Positions 57,258 through 64,000 of a DNA stretch of 64,000 nt are shown one piece after another (position 1 is the first letter of the stretch; every line of letters begins with the position of its first letter). Location of the stretch: assembly GCA_003279715.1 (NCBI GenBank), contig QCGY01000006.1:21848-85847 (forward strand). Direction: 5' to 3'. The position numbers and the translations under genes were made by a program. Below the pieces are notes generated by a model. The model was not told where the DNA came from. It searched no databases and worked only from the letters and a program-made list of their open reading frames with translations. The stretch comes from Pelagibacteraceae bacterium AG-390-D18 (lineage in GTDB: Bacteria; Pseudomonadota; Alphaproteobacteria; Pelagibacterales; Pelagibacteraceae).

Positions 57258-58157
57258 ATGAACAAAGAAGATTTATTATTTGAATTTAAACAAAATATTA
57301 AATTTGATTATAATTTAAAAAAAAAAAATTGGTTTAATATAGGTGGCAATACTAAAATTTACTACAAGGCAGATAATTTAAAAGAATTGACAAAATTCTT
57401 AAAAATAATGGGGGATAAAGAGAAAATATTTGTTCTAGGTGGGGGATCAAATACATTAATTACCGACAAAACTTATGATGGAGCTGTAATTAAGTTATCA
57501 AATAATTTTAATAATATTTCTCTTTTATCAGAAGATATAATTATTGCTGGAAGTTCTGTTAGTGACAAATCACTTTCAGAATTTGCAATGAACAATAGTT
57601 TGGGCGGATTTGAATTTTTATCTTGTATACCAGGCACAGTTGGGGGAGGTATAAAAATGAACGCAGGTTGCTTCAAAAGAGAATTTAAAGATATTTTGAT
57701 TTCAGTACAAGCCATCAATAAATCAGGGCAGGTTATAATAATTCCAGCTAAAGAAATCGATTTTAAATATAGAGATAGTGGATTGTCTAACGATTTAATT
57801 TTTTTAAGTGCATCTTTTAAAGGTTTTAAAAAAAAATCAAATTTAATAAAGAAAGAAATAGTAAGATTAAAAGAAAAAAAGGAAAAAGCGCAACCTACAA
57901 AAATTAAAACTAGTGGGAGTACTTTTAAAAATCCATTAGATCAATCAGATAAAAAAGTTTGGCAATTAATAAAAGAGTCAGTCCCTTTAGAAAAATCATT
58001 TGGAGAAGCTTGTATTTCAGAAAAACATTGTAATTTTTTTGTAAATAAAGGTAATGCTAAGTTTGATGATATGAAAAAATTAATAGATTTTGTATCTGAA
58101 AGTGTTTTGAAGAAAACTGGTGTAAAGTTACAAACAGAAATAAAAATTTTAGAATAA
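57258..58157 (+). CDS. murB: UDP-N-acetylenolpyruvoylglucosamine reductase
   Basis: 299 aa. FAD-binding PCMH domain with 'FVLGGGSNTLITDKTYDGAV', 'GFEFLSCIPGTVGGGIKMNA' and 'IDFKYRDSGLSNDLIFLSAS'; substrate end 'KTSGSTFKNP' (the catalytic Ser is in GSTFKNP) and 'EACISEKHCNFFVNKGNAK'. This is the type I-like alphaproteobacterial form. It reduces the enolpyruvyl ether to UDP-MurNAc. ddl starts 1 nt after its stop. Confidence 0.97.
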   Translation: MNKEDLLFEFKQNIKFDYNLKKKNWFNIGGNTKIYYKADNLKELTKFLKIMGDKEKIFVLGGGSNTLITDKTYDGAVIKLSNNFNNISLLSEDIIIAGSSVSDKSLSEFAMNNSLGGFEFLSCIPGTVGGGIKMNAGCFKREFKDILISVQAINKSGQVIIIPAKEIDFKYRDSGLSNDLIFLSASFKGFKKKSNLIKKEIVRLKEKKEKAQPTKIKTSGSTFKNPLDQSDKKVWQLIKESVPLEKSFGEACISEKHCNFFVNKGNAKFDDMKKLIDFVSESVLKKTGVKLQTEIKILE

Positions 58158-58158
58158 A

Positions 58159-59073
58159 TTGAAAAAAAAAATACTAATACTCGCTGGTGGAATCTCAAAA
58201 GAAAGATTAATTAGTCTTGATACGGGTTTGCAAGTTGCAAAAGAGCTTAAAAAAAATGGTTATAAAGTAAAAATTTCTGAACCTGATGGCAATTTATCAA
58301 AAAATATTAATCAATTTAAACCCAATATTATCTTTAATGCATTACATGGACAGTTTGGTGAAGATGGTTATATACAAACGATCCTAGAAGGATTTAAAAT
58401 ACCATATACTCATTCAGGAGTAATTGCCTCTTCATTAGCAATGGATAAAGTAATATCGAAAAAAATTTTTATTAAAAATAAAATCAATACCCCTAAATAT
58501 ATTAAATATTCTTATGAAGAAAATAATTTTGTTTTGATAAAAAATATTGAAAAGAAGTTAAAATTTCCAGTCGTATTAAAACCAATTAACGAAGGCTCAA
58601 GTGTAAATGTTTTTATTTGTACAAAAAAAAATATTTCAAGAGTTTTAAGTTCAATGAAAATATATAAAGAGATCATGATAGAGGAATTTATTGGTGGAAG
58701 AGAAATTCAAGTTGCAATCATGGGCAATAAAAAATTAGGAGCAATAGAGCTTAAACCAAAGAGAAAATTTTATGATTATGAAGCTAAATACAGCGTAAAT
58801 GCAAAAACTGAACATATAATTCCAGTTAAGATTCCAAAAAATAAATTAAATGAGGTAATGGACTTGTCATTTAAAGCACACAAGATTATTGGTTGTAAGG
58901 GAGTTACTAGATCAGATTTCAAATTTTATAAAAATAAGTATTATTTGCTAGAGATTAATACTCAGCCAGGTATGACAAAATTATCTCTTGTTCCAGAAAT
59001 AGCAAAATATAGAGGAATATCCTTTATAAAACTAATTGAGTGGATTTTAAAAGATGCAACAACGAAAAAGTAA
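58159..59073 (+). CDS. ddl: D-alanine:D-alanine ligase
   Basis: 304 aa with a TTG start immediately after murB. ATP-grasp fold: 'LAGGISKERLISLDTGLQVA', 'NALHGQFGEDGYIQTILEGF', 'FPVVLKPINEGSSVNVFICT', 'EEFIGGREIQVAIMGNKKLG' and 'LLEINTQPGMTKLSLVPEIA'. The family's usual GGxSxER here reads GGISKER. It makes the D-Ala-D-Ala dipeptide used by the MurF half of the fusion upstream. Its end overlaps ftsQ by 20 nt. Confidence 0.97.
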   Translation: MKKKILILAGGISKERLISLDTGLQVAKELKKNGYKVKISEPDGNLSKNINQFKPNIIFNALHGQFGEDGYIQTILEGFKIPYTHSGVIASSLAMDKVISKKIFIKNKINTPKYIKYSYEENNFVLIKNIEKKLKFPVVLKPINEGSSVNVFICTKKNISRVLSSMKIYKEIMIEEFIGGREIQVAIMGNKKLGAIELKPKRKFYDYEAKYSVNAKTEHIIPVKIPKNKLNEVMDLSFKAHKIIGCKGVTRSDFKFYKNKYYLLEINTQPGMTKLSLVPEIAKYRGISFIKLIEWILKDATTKK

Positions 59074-59710
59074 AAAAATTTTAATATACTTTTTTTTATT
59101 ACTGTTAGTTGGGTCAATAAATAATATTAATCTAAACACTTTAGAATTACAGAATATTAATGATATCAATATTGTTGGGTTAGAGGTTGAGGATAAATCA
59201 ATTTTACATCAAAAAATAAAAAATTTTAATCTAAATAATGTTTTTTCAATTAGTAAAATTGATCTAATTAATGAAATTGAATCAAATTCTATAATAGAAA
59301 AATATTCTATTTTCAAAAGATACCCATCTTCATTAGATGTTAATATTGAAAAAACAAAATTTTTAGCAAGAATAAATAAAAATGGCCAAATTTTTTATAT
59401 TGGCTCTAATGGACGATTTATTAAAAATGATTTTTTTAACAATCAATTACCTTTTATTTTTGGAAATCCAAAGTTGGATGAATTTTTTATAATTAAAAAA
59501 ATTATTGATGAGTCTAAAATTTCTTATGCAGAGATAAAAAACTTATATTTTTTTCCATCTAAAAGATGGGATTTAGAATTAAGAGATAACACTATAATAA
59601 AATTACCAAATGATAATGTTAATCTTGCCATTAATTTAGCAATAAAATTTTTAGATGATAATGAATTTATTGATGCAAGAATTAAAAACCAAATTATTTT
59701 AGATGATTGA
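59054..59710 (+). CDS. ftsQ: FtsQ-like division protein
   Basis: 218 aa, shorter than many FtsQ. One TM helix ('KILIYFFLLLLVGSINNINL') then a POTRA domain ('INDINIVGLEVEDKSILHQK' ... 'IEKYSIFKRYPSSLDVNIEK') and the beta domain ending 'IDARIKNQIILDD', which matches the typical 'IDLRL..R...R' close. It anchors FtsL/FtsB at the divisome. Its position between ddl and the FtsA-like gene supports the call. It overlaps both neighbours (20 nt with ddl, 8 nt with the next gene). Confidence 0.88.
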   Translation: MQQRKSKKILIYFFLLLLVGSINNINLNTLELQNINDINIVGLEVEDKSILHQKIKNFNLNNVFSISKIDLINEIESNSIIEKYSIFKRYPSSLDVNIEKTKFLARINKNGQIFYIGSNGRFIKNDFFNNQLPFIFGNPKLDEFFIIKKIIDESKISYAEIKNLYFFPSKRWDLELRDNTIIKLPNDNVNLAINLAIKFLDDNEFIDARIKNQIILDD

Positions 59711-60398
59711 AGAAACTGATTTTGAAACTTTCCTTTATATTTCTAAAAATAAATATCAAATATTTGTTTATGATAAAAATAATTTAAAAGAGCTATACAA
59801 TGAAGAAGTAAAGACTAATGTTGATATTGAACCAAATAATCTTTCTAAATTTATTGATGACAATATTTATAAAATTGAAAAAACAATAAATAATTTTATC
59901 AGAAATATTATTTTAATTATAGAAGATGATAAAATTTTAGATGTAACTATATCAATAAAAAAAAAGTATTATGAAAAAAGTATAGCTCAAAAATATTTAG
60001 AAAATAGCTTAGTAGAGGTCAAAGATATTTTTAGAGAAAATTATAATGATCAGATAATTATGCACATGATTATTGTTAATAATCACAAAATCAAAAATGA
60101 TAATTTATTAAATAATTCAAATAAAAATGATGATTATTTGTTCTTAGATATAAATTTCATTTCCATTCCGAATAAATTTACTTTTTATTTTGAAAAATTG
60201 TTAGAAGATCATCAAGTTAAGATTAGACGCTACATGTCAGGCAATTATATAAAAAGTTATTTAAGTGAAGATGCAAACAATTTATCTGTGATGGCAAATA
60301 AATTAAATAATGGACTAAATAAAGATGAAGTTCAATTAGTCTCGAAAAGTATAGAAAATAGAGGTTTTTTTGAGAGATTCTTTCAATTATTTAGTTAA
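59703..60398 (+). CDS. Short FtsA-like protein lacking the ATP-binding domains
   Basis: 231 aa, where FtsA is about 410-430 aa, in the exact ftsA slot between ftsQ and lpxC. Residues ~1-75 look like a worn FtsA domain 1A start without the phosphate-1 DxG ('FLYISKNKYQIFVYDKNN' in place of 'GLDIGTSKV'). About 80-180 fit FtsA domain 1C: 'IIMHMIIVNNHKI' aligns with 'vLHviPq.y.iD', and 'KLLEDHQVKIRRYMSGNYIK' with 'NI...ve..Gl.v..lv.s'. Domains 2A/2B are absent. The C-terminal 'ENRGFFERFFQLFS' is amphipathic like the FtsA membrane helix. Homology is judged by eye; an unrelated divisome protein is possible. Confidence 0.6.
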   Translation: MIEETDFETFLYISKNKYQIFVYDKNNLKELYNEEVKTNVDIEPNNLSKFIDDNIYKIEKTINNFIRNIILIIEDDKILDVTISIKKKYYEKSIAQKYLENSLVEVKDIFRENYNDQIIMHMIIVNNHKIKNDNLLNNSNKNDDYLFLDINFISIPNKFTFYFEKLLEDHQVKIRRYMSGNYIKSYLSEDANNLSVMANKLNNGLNKDEVQLVSKSIENRGFFERFFQLFS

Positions 60399-60462
60399 AA
60401 GTGTTTTTTCTAGTAACATTTGTTGTTTTCAAAATTTATTAAAAGCAAATTAAAAGACTTCT

Positions 60463-61383
60463 GTGTCTTATTTAACTCAAAAAACAATTAAAAATAATGT
60501 TTCATTTAGTGGTGTAGCATTACACACTGGGTTAGATGTGAATGTGTGCATAAAACCAGCTGAGCCCAATTTTGGAATTGTGTTTAAAAGAGTTGATTAC
60601 AAAGAAAATAACTTAGTTTATCCAAATTTTATGAACGTTACCAATACTTCACTAAACACAACTATTGAAAATGAATTTGGAGTTAAAGTTTCAACTATTG
60701 AACATTTAATGGGCGCATTATTTGGATTGGGAATTGATAATGCATTGATAGAAGTAGATAATGAAGAAGTTCCAATTCTAGATGGATCCGCAAAAGAATT
60801 TATTGAAAAGATTATTAGTTCTGGATTAGCAGTTAGCGAGTCACCAATTAAAATTATCAAAATTAATAAGAAAATAAAATTTATAGATGGTGAGAGATTT
60901 ATATCAATAGAGCCATCTACTTTGAGTTTGGATATAAACTTTGAGCTAAAGTATAAAAATCCAATAATTGGAAATCAAACTAATAAAGTTAAAGTTTTTG
61001 AAGATGATTTGACAGATGTCTACAATTCAAGAACTTTTTGTTTGTTTGAAGATATTGAATTGATTAAGAAAAATGGTCTAGCAAAAGGTGGAAGTTTACA
61101 AAATGCGATAGTAGTTAAAGATCATGAAATTTTAAATCCTGAAGGTTTAAGGAATGATAAAGAATTTGTTAATCATAAAATACTTGATTGCATTGGAGAT
61201 TTATATACATCTGGGTATAGAGTAATTGCTAAAATCAAATGCTCTCAAGGAGGTCATTATCTTACTAACCAGTTGCTTAAAAAAGTATTTGAAAATAAAG
61301 ATAATTTTTCAATTCTTGAAATAAAAGAAAAAAACTTACCTCATACTTTAATTAATAGAAAATTATTAAAATCTATAGCTTAA
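60463..61383 (+). CDS. lpxC: UDP-3-O-acyl-N-acetylglucosamine deacetylase LpxC
   Basis: 306 aa, GTG start. 'SFSGVALHTGLDVNVCIKPA' at the N terminus, first Zn His in 'STIEHLMGALFGLGIDNALI', and Zn ligands H-x3-D in 'NHKILDCIGDLYTSGYRVIA' with the catalytic His in 'QGGHYLTNQLL'. It commits UDP-GlcNAc derivatives to lipid A, so the cell makes LPS. It is placed after the division genes as in most proteobacteria, but without ftsZ directly before it. The 64-nt upstream gap is AT-rich without a clear promoter. Confidence 0.98.
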   Translation: MSYLTQKTIKNNVSFSGVALHTGLDVNVCIKPAEPNFGIVFKRVDYKENNLVYPNFMNVTNTSLNTTIENEFGVKVSTIEHLMGALFGLGIDNALIEVDNEEVPILDGSAKEFIEKIISSGLAVSESPIKIIKINKKIKFIDGERFISIEPSTLSLDINFELKYKNPIIGNQTNKVKVFEDDLTDVYNSRTFCLFEDIELIKKNGLAKGGSLQNAIVVKDHEILNPEGLRNDKEFVNHKILDCIGDLYTSGYRVIAKIKCSQGGHYLTNQLLKKVFENKDNFSILEIKEKNLPHTLINRKLLKSIA

Positions 61384-61418
61384 AATAAACATAGATTTTT
61401 AAAAGATATAAATTAAGG

Positions 61419-61424
61419 TATAAT
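61419..61424 (+). promoter_or_regulatory. Possible -10 element giving a leaderless bamD transcript
   Basis: A perfect TATAAT ends 5 nt before the bamD ATG (61430). If used, transcription would begin at or next to the start codon. No good -35 is seen 17 nt upstream, so this is a weak call. Confidence 0.3.
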
Positions 61425-61429
61425 CTATT

Positions 61430-62269
61430 ATGATCAGTCGTAACTATTTTTATTTTTTTTTAATTATTTTGTTTTGCTTTTCCTGTTCAAAAAAAGATAT
61501 TGAAAAATCTACAATTAATAAAGTAAATTTAGATTCTCAAATGATAGAGGCTTATAAAGAAGGATTAAAGCAGCTTAAGGCTGGTGATGTTCTTTTTGCG
61601 GCAAAAAAATTTAATGAAGCAGAAATTTTATTTCCACAATCAGAATATGCTCCAAAATCAGCTTTGATGGCTGCCTACTCATATTATTCACAAAATTATT
61701 ATGGAGATGCAATAGCTGAATTAACAAGATTTTTAAGAGTTTACCCTAACCACAAAGATATTGTGTATGCAGAGTATTTACTAGGATTGTGTTATTATGA
61801 GCAAATTGTAGATGAGAAGAAAGATCTTCAATCTATTATAAATGCTAAAAAAACATTTAAGAGTCTAATTTTTAAATATCCAGACACAGCATTTGCAACA
61901 GACGCAATGTTCAAAATTAATTTAATAGATGAGATTTTAGCTGCTAAGGAAATGTATATAGGTAGATATTATGTTGATAGAAAAAAATGGATTTCAGCCA
62001 TAAATAGATTTAGGGTTGTTGTTGATAATTATGACTCTACAATTTATGTTGAAGAGGCTATTCATAGATTAGTTGAAATCCACTATATAATTGGGATGGA
62101 AACGGAGGCAAAGAAATATGCTAATCTATTAGGATATAATTATCAATCATCTGAGTGGTATAAGAAATCGTTTAATGTTTTTAATAAAAAATATAAAAAA
62201 AATAGAATAAAAGAGATCAAAAAAGAAAATAATTCTATATTAGAAAAATTTAAATCTCTATTTAGTTGA
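61430..62269 (+). CDS. bamD: Outer-membrane assembly lipoprotein BamD
   Basis: 279 aa. Lipoprotein signal peptide ending 'FLIILFCFSCSKKDIEK', lipidated Cys about residue 20. TPR-like repeats follow: 'YKEGLKQLKAGDVLFAAKKF', 'AAYSYYSQNYYGDAIAELTR' and 'YIGRYYVDRKKWISAINRFR' are typical BamD. It is the essential lipoprotein partner of BamA in outer-membrane protein insertion. The order lpxC-bamD-(recN)-ligA is alphaproteobacterial; recN is missing here and ligA follows after 1 nt. Confidence 0.93.
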   Translation: MISRNYFYFFLIILFCFSCSKKDIEKSTINKVNLDSQMIEAYKEGLKQLKAGDVLFAAKKFNEAEILFPQSEYAPKSALMAAYSYYSQNYYGDAIAELTRFLRVYPNHKDIVYAEYLLGLCYYEQIVDEKKDLQSIINAKKTFKSLIFKYPDTAFATDAMFKINLIDEILAAKEMYIGRYYVDRKKWISAINRFRVVVDNYDSTIYVEEAIHRLVEIHYIIGMETEAKKYANLLGYNYQSSEWYKKSFNVFNKKYKKNRIKEIKKENNSILEKFKSLFS

Positions 62270-62270
62270 G

Positions 62271-64000
62271 ATGAACAAAAAAAAAATAGAATCTCAGTAT
62301 AAAAAAAAAATAAAATTATTAAATAATTATAATAAAAAATATTATGATGACAGTAAACCATTAGTAACTGATGAAGTGTATGATGATTTAAAAAAAAGTA
62401 TTTTAATTTTAGAGAATAAATATTCTTTTCTTAACTCAGAAATCTCTCCATCAAAAACTGTTGGATTTAAACCGTCTAAAAATTTTCAAAAAAAATCTCA
62501 CAGAGTATCAATGTTGTCTTTATCCAATGCATTTGACAGAGAAGATTTAATTAACTTTGAAAAAAAAATATTAAATTTTTTATCAAAAAAGAAGGATTTT
62601 AGTTTATCTTATAGCGCGGAACCAAAGATAGATGGTATATCAGCTTCATTGATATATAAAAATGGAGAGTATAAGATTGGTTTGTCTAGAGGAGATGGAA
62701 AAGAAGGTGAAGATATAACGGCTAATCTTGCAACTATTAAAGATATTCCAAAAAAAATTCAGTCAAATAATTTTCCTGAGGAGATTGAAATTAGAGGTGA
62801 AGTATTTATACAAAATAGTGATTTTAAAAATTTAAAGGAAAAATTTGCAAACCCTAGGAATGCAGCATCAGGATCGTTAAGACAAAAAAATCCAGATGAA
62901 ACAAAAAAAATTCCGTTGAAATTTATTGCTTATACTTTCGGTTATGAAAAAGGACTTAAAGCAAAAAATCAAACAGATTTTTTAGAAGATTTAGATGCTT
63001 GGGGATTTAAAACAAATCCATTGAATAAACTAGTTACAGGAGTTGATAATTTATTGACCAATTATTCTAAAATAGAAAAGGACAGAACAAAAATTGATTT
63101 TGATATTGATGGTATAGTTTATAAAATTAATAATCTTGAACTTCAAAAAAGACTAGGGAATGTTGCAAATTCGCCAAGGTGGGCCATCGCTCATAAATTT
63201 GCATCCAATAAAGCTATATCTAAAATTCTTAATATTGAAATTCAAATTGGAAGAACTGGAGCATTAACTCCAGTTGCAAAAATTAAACCAATTAATATTG
63301 GAGGAGTAATCGTATCTAATGCAACATTGCATAATGAAGATGAAATTGAAAGAAAAGACATAAGAATTGGAGATTTAGCAACTATTGAAAGAGCTGGGGA
63401 TGTAATACCTCATATTCTTTCAGTTGATAAAACTAAGAGAGAAAATAAATCACAAAAATTTATTTTTCCAAAAAAATGTCCTTCATGTGGCTCAAAAACA
63501 ATTAAAGAATTTAATAATATTACCAAAAAAGAAGATGCAGTAAGAAGATGTTCTAGTGAAGGATATGAATGTGAAAAAATTGCAATTGAAAAATTAAAAC
63601 ACTTTGTTTCTAAAGATGCATTTAACATCGAAGGATTTGGCAAAAAAATAGTCAAAAACTTTTGGAACCTTAATTTAATAAAATTACCACAAGATATTTT
63701 TTATTTAGACTTTAATAAAATCGAAAGTCTTGAAGGTTGGGGTAGACAATCAATAGAAAATTTAAAATATTCAATTAATCAAAGAAAAAATATTTCACTA
63801 GAAAGATTAATCTATTCATTAGGTATTAGACATATTGGTTTAGAAAACGCAAAAATTTTATCAAAATATTTTAAATCATTTTCAAAGTTCATTAGATTTT
63901 CAAATGAAATGATCTCAGATGATATATTAAATATTGATGGAATAGGAGAAACACAACTAAAGTCAGTAAAAAATTTTTTTGATAATAAAGTTAATCTAAA
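62271..64000 (+). CDS. ligA: NAD-dependent DNA ligase LigA (3' end outside window)
   Basis: ATG at 62271, one base after the bamD stop, open to the window end (576 codons); it is not in the ORF track because no stop is reached. Adenylation motif 'AEPKIDGISASLIY' (K-x-D-G) and 'GLSRGDGKEGEDITANLATI' define the nucleotidyltransferase domain; 'NPRNAASGSLRQKNP' and 'DGIVYKINN' follow; the OB fold includes 'IQIGRTGALTPVAKIKPINI'. Zinc finger 'KCPSCGSKTI ... RRCSSEGYECEK' has C-x6-C in the second pair where many ligases have C-x4/5-C. HhH repeats then begin ('GFGKKIVKNF', 'LGIRHIGLENAK'). It seals nicks in replication and repair. Confidence 0.97.
   Translation, partial: MNKKKIESQYKKKIKLLNNYNKKYYDDSKPLVTDEVYDDLKKSILILENKYSFLNSEISPSKTVGFKPSKNFQKKSHRVSMLSLSNAFDREDLINFEKKILNFLSKKKDFSLSYSAEPKIDGISASLIYKNGEYKIGLSRGDGKEGEDITANLATIKDIPKKIQSNNFPEEIEIRGEVFIQNSDFKNLKEKFANPRNAASGSLRQKNPDETKKIPLKFIAYTFGYEKGLKAKNQTDFLEDLDAWGFKTNPLNKLVTGVDNLLTNYSKIEKDRTKIDFDIDGIVYKINNLELQKRLGNVANSPRWAIAHKFASNKAISKILNIEIQIGRTGALTPVAKIKPINIGGVIVSNATLHNEDEIERKDIRIGDLATIERAGDVIPHILSVDKTKRENKSQKFIFPKKCPSCGSKTIKEFNNITKKEDAVRRCSSEGYECEKIAIEKLKHFVSKDAFNIEGFGKKIVKNFWNLNLIKLPQDIFYLDFNKIESLEGWGRQSIENLKYSINQRKNISLERLIYSLGIRHIGLENAKILSKYFKSFSKFIRFSNEMISDDILNIDGIGETQLKSVKNFFDNKVNL

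Noticed and set aside
63410-63655. 81-aa minus-strand ORF
   Set aside because: It is antisense to the zinc-finger region of ligA, which is clearly coding on the plus strand.

Overview
The window is an AT-rich (roughly 70% A+T by eye), very gene-dense bacterial chromosome segment with 1-14 nt gene overlaps and almost no intergenic DNA. Gene content and order are alphaproteobacterial: CcrM next to RNase HII, TPR protein-ispE, petABC, prs-rplY-pth-ychF, lgt-MidA-pgeF, petP-petR next to ilvE, and dcw followed by lpxC-bamD-ligA. Low GC, streamlined proteins and extreme compaction point to the SAR11 clade (Pelagibacterales, 'Candidatus Pelagibacter'-like). This is inferred from style and synteny; no database search was possible. 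I see no insertion sequence, prophage, integrase or CRISPR array.

Layout. 1-5.8 kb: end of an FAD monooxygenase, the GANTC methylase ccrM with GANTC sites in its promoter, rnhB, a 44-codon ORF missing from the track, a family-4-type uracil-DNA glycosylase, a TPR protein and ispE. 5.8-9 kb: tRNA-Gln(TTG) 3 nt upstream of the CCA-adding enzyme, then greA, hemF and trmL. 9-11.6 kb: cytochrome bc1 operon petABC. 11.6-17.8 kb: ychF, pth, rplY, prs, pgeF, a MidA-family methyltransferase, lgt and ubiK. 17.7-21.7 kb: a MarR/response regulator/kinase operon (PetP-PetR-like plus kinase), ilvE, pgsA. 21.7-26.8 kb: uvrC, folB, a pteridine-reductase-like SDR, uvrB. 26.9-31.7 kb: aspartate aminotransferase, a Rossmann protein, a small membrane protein, trxB, and an ELM1-family protein coupled to a 2OG-Fe(II) oxygenase. 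31.7-36.1 kb: carB and carA. 36.2-40.6 kb: yqeY, dnaG, rpoD, a structurally odd tRNA-Val(GAC) and a CAU tRNA. 40.6-43.2 kb: mlaC, mlaA, an amidase, and RNase P RNA.

43.4-64 kb is an uninterrupted division/cell-wall (dcw) cluster: mraZ, ftsZ, rsmH, ftsL, ftsI, a murE-murF fusion, mraY, murD, ftsW, murG, murC, murB, ddl, ftsQ, a short FtsA-like gene, lpxC, bamD, ligA (cut by the window end). It makes lipid-linked peptidoglycan precursor, polymerises it at the septum, and continues into lipid A and outer-membrane protein assembly. Two features are unusual and may be linked. ftsZ sits at the head of the cluster behind mraZ instead of after ftsA. The usual ftsA slot holds a 231-aa protein that looks like an FtsA stripped of its ATP-binding domains but with a terminal amphipathic helix. 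The cluster is headed by a near-consensus promoter whose -10 lies inside three 10-bp-spaced TGGG repeats, a probable MraZ operator.

Other points: a tRNA-Val whose T-loop and D-loop changed together, convergent genes sharing their stop codons as TTAA/CTAA, and loss of metal-binding cysteines in DnaG and the uracil glycosylase.
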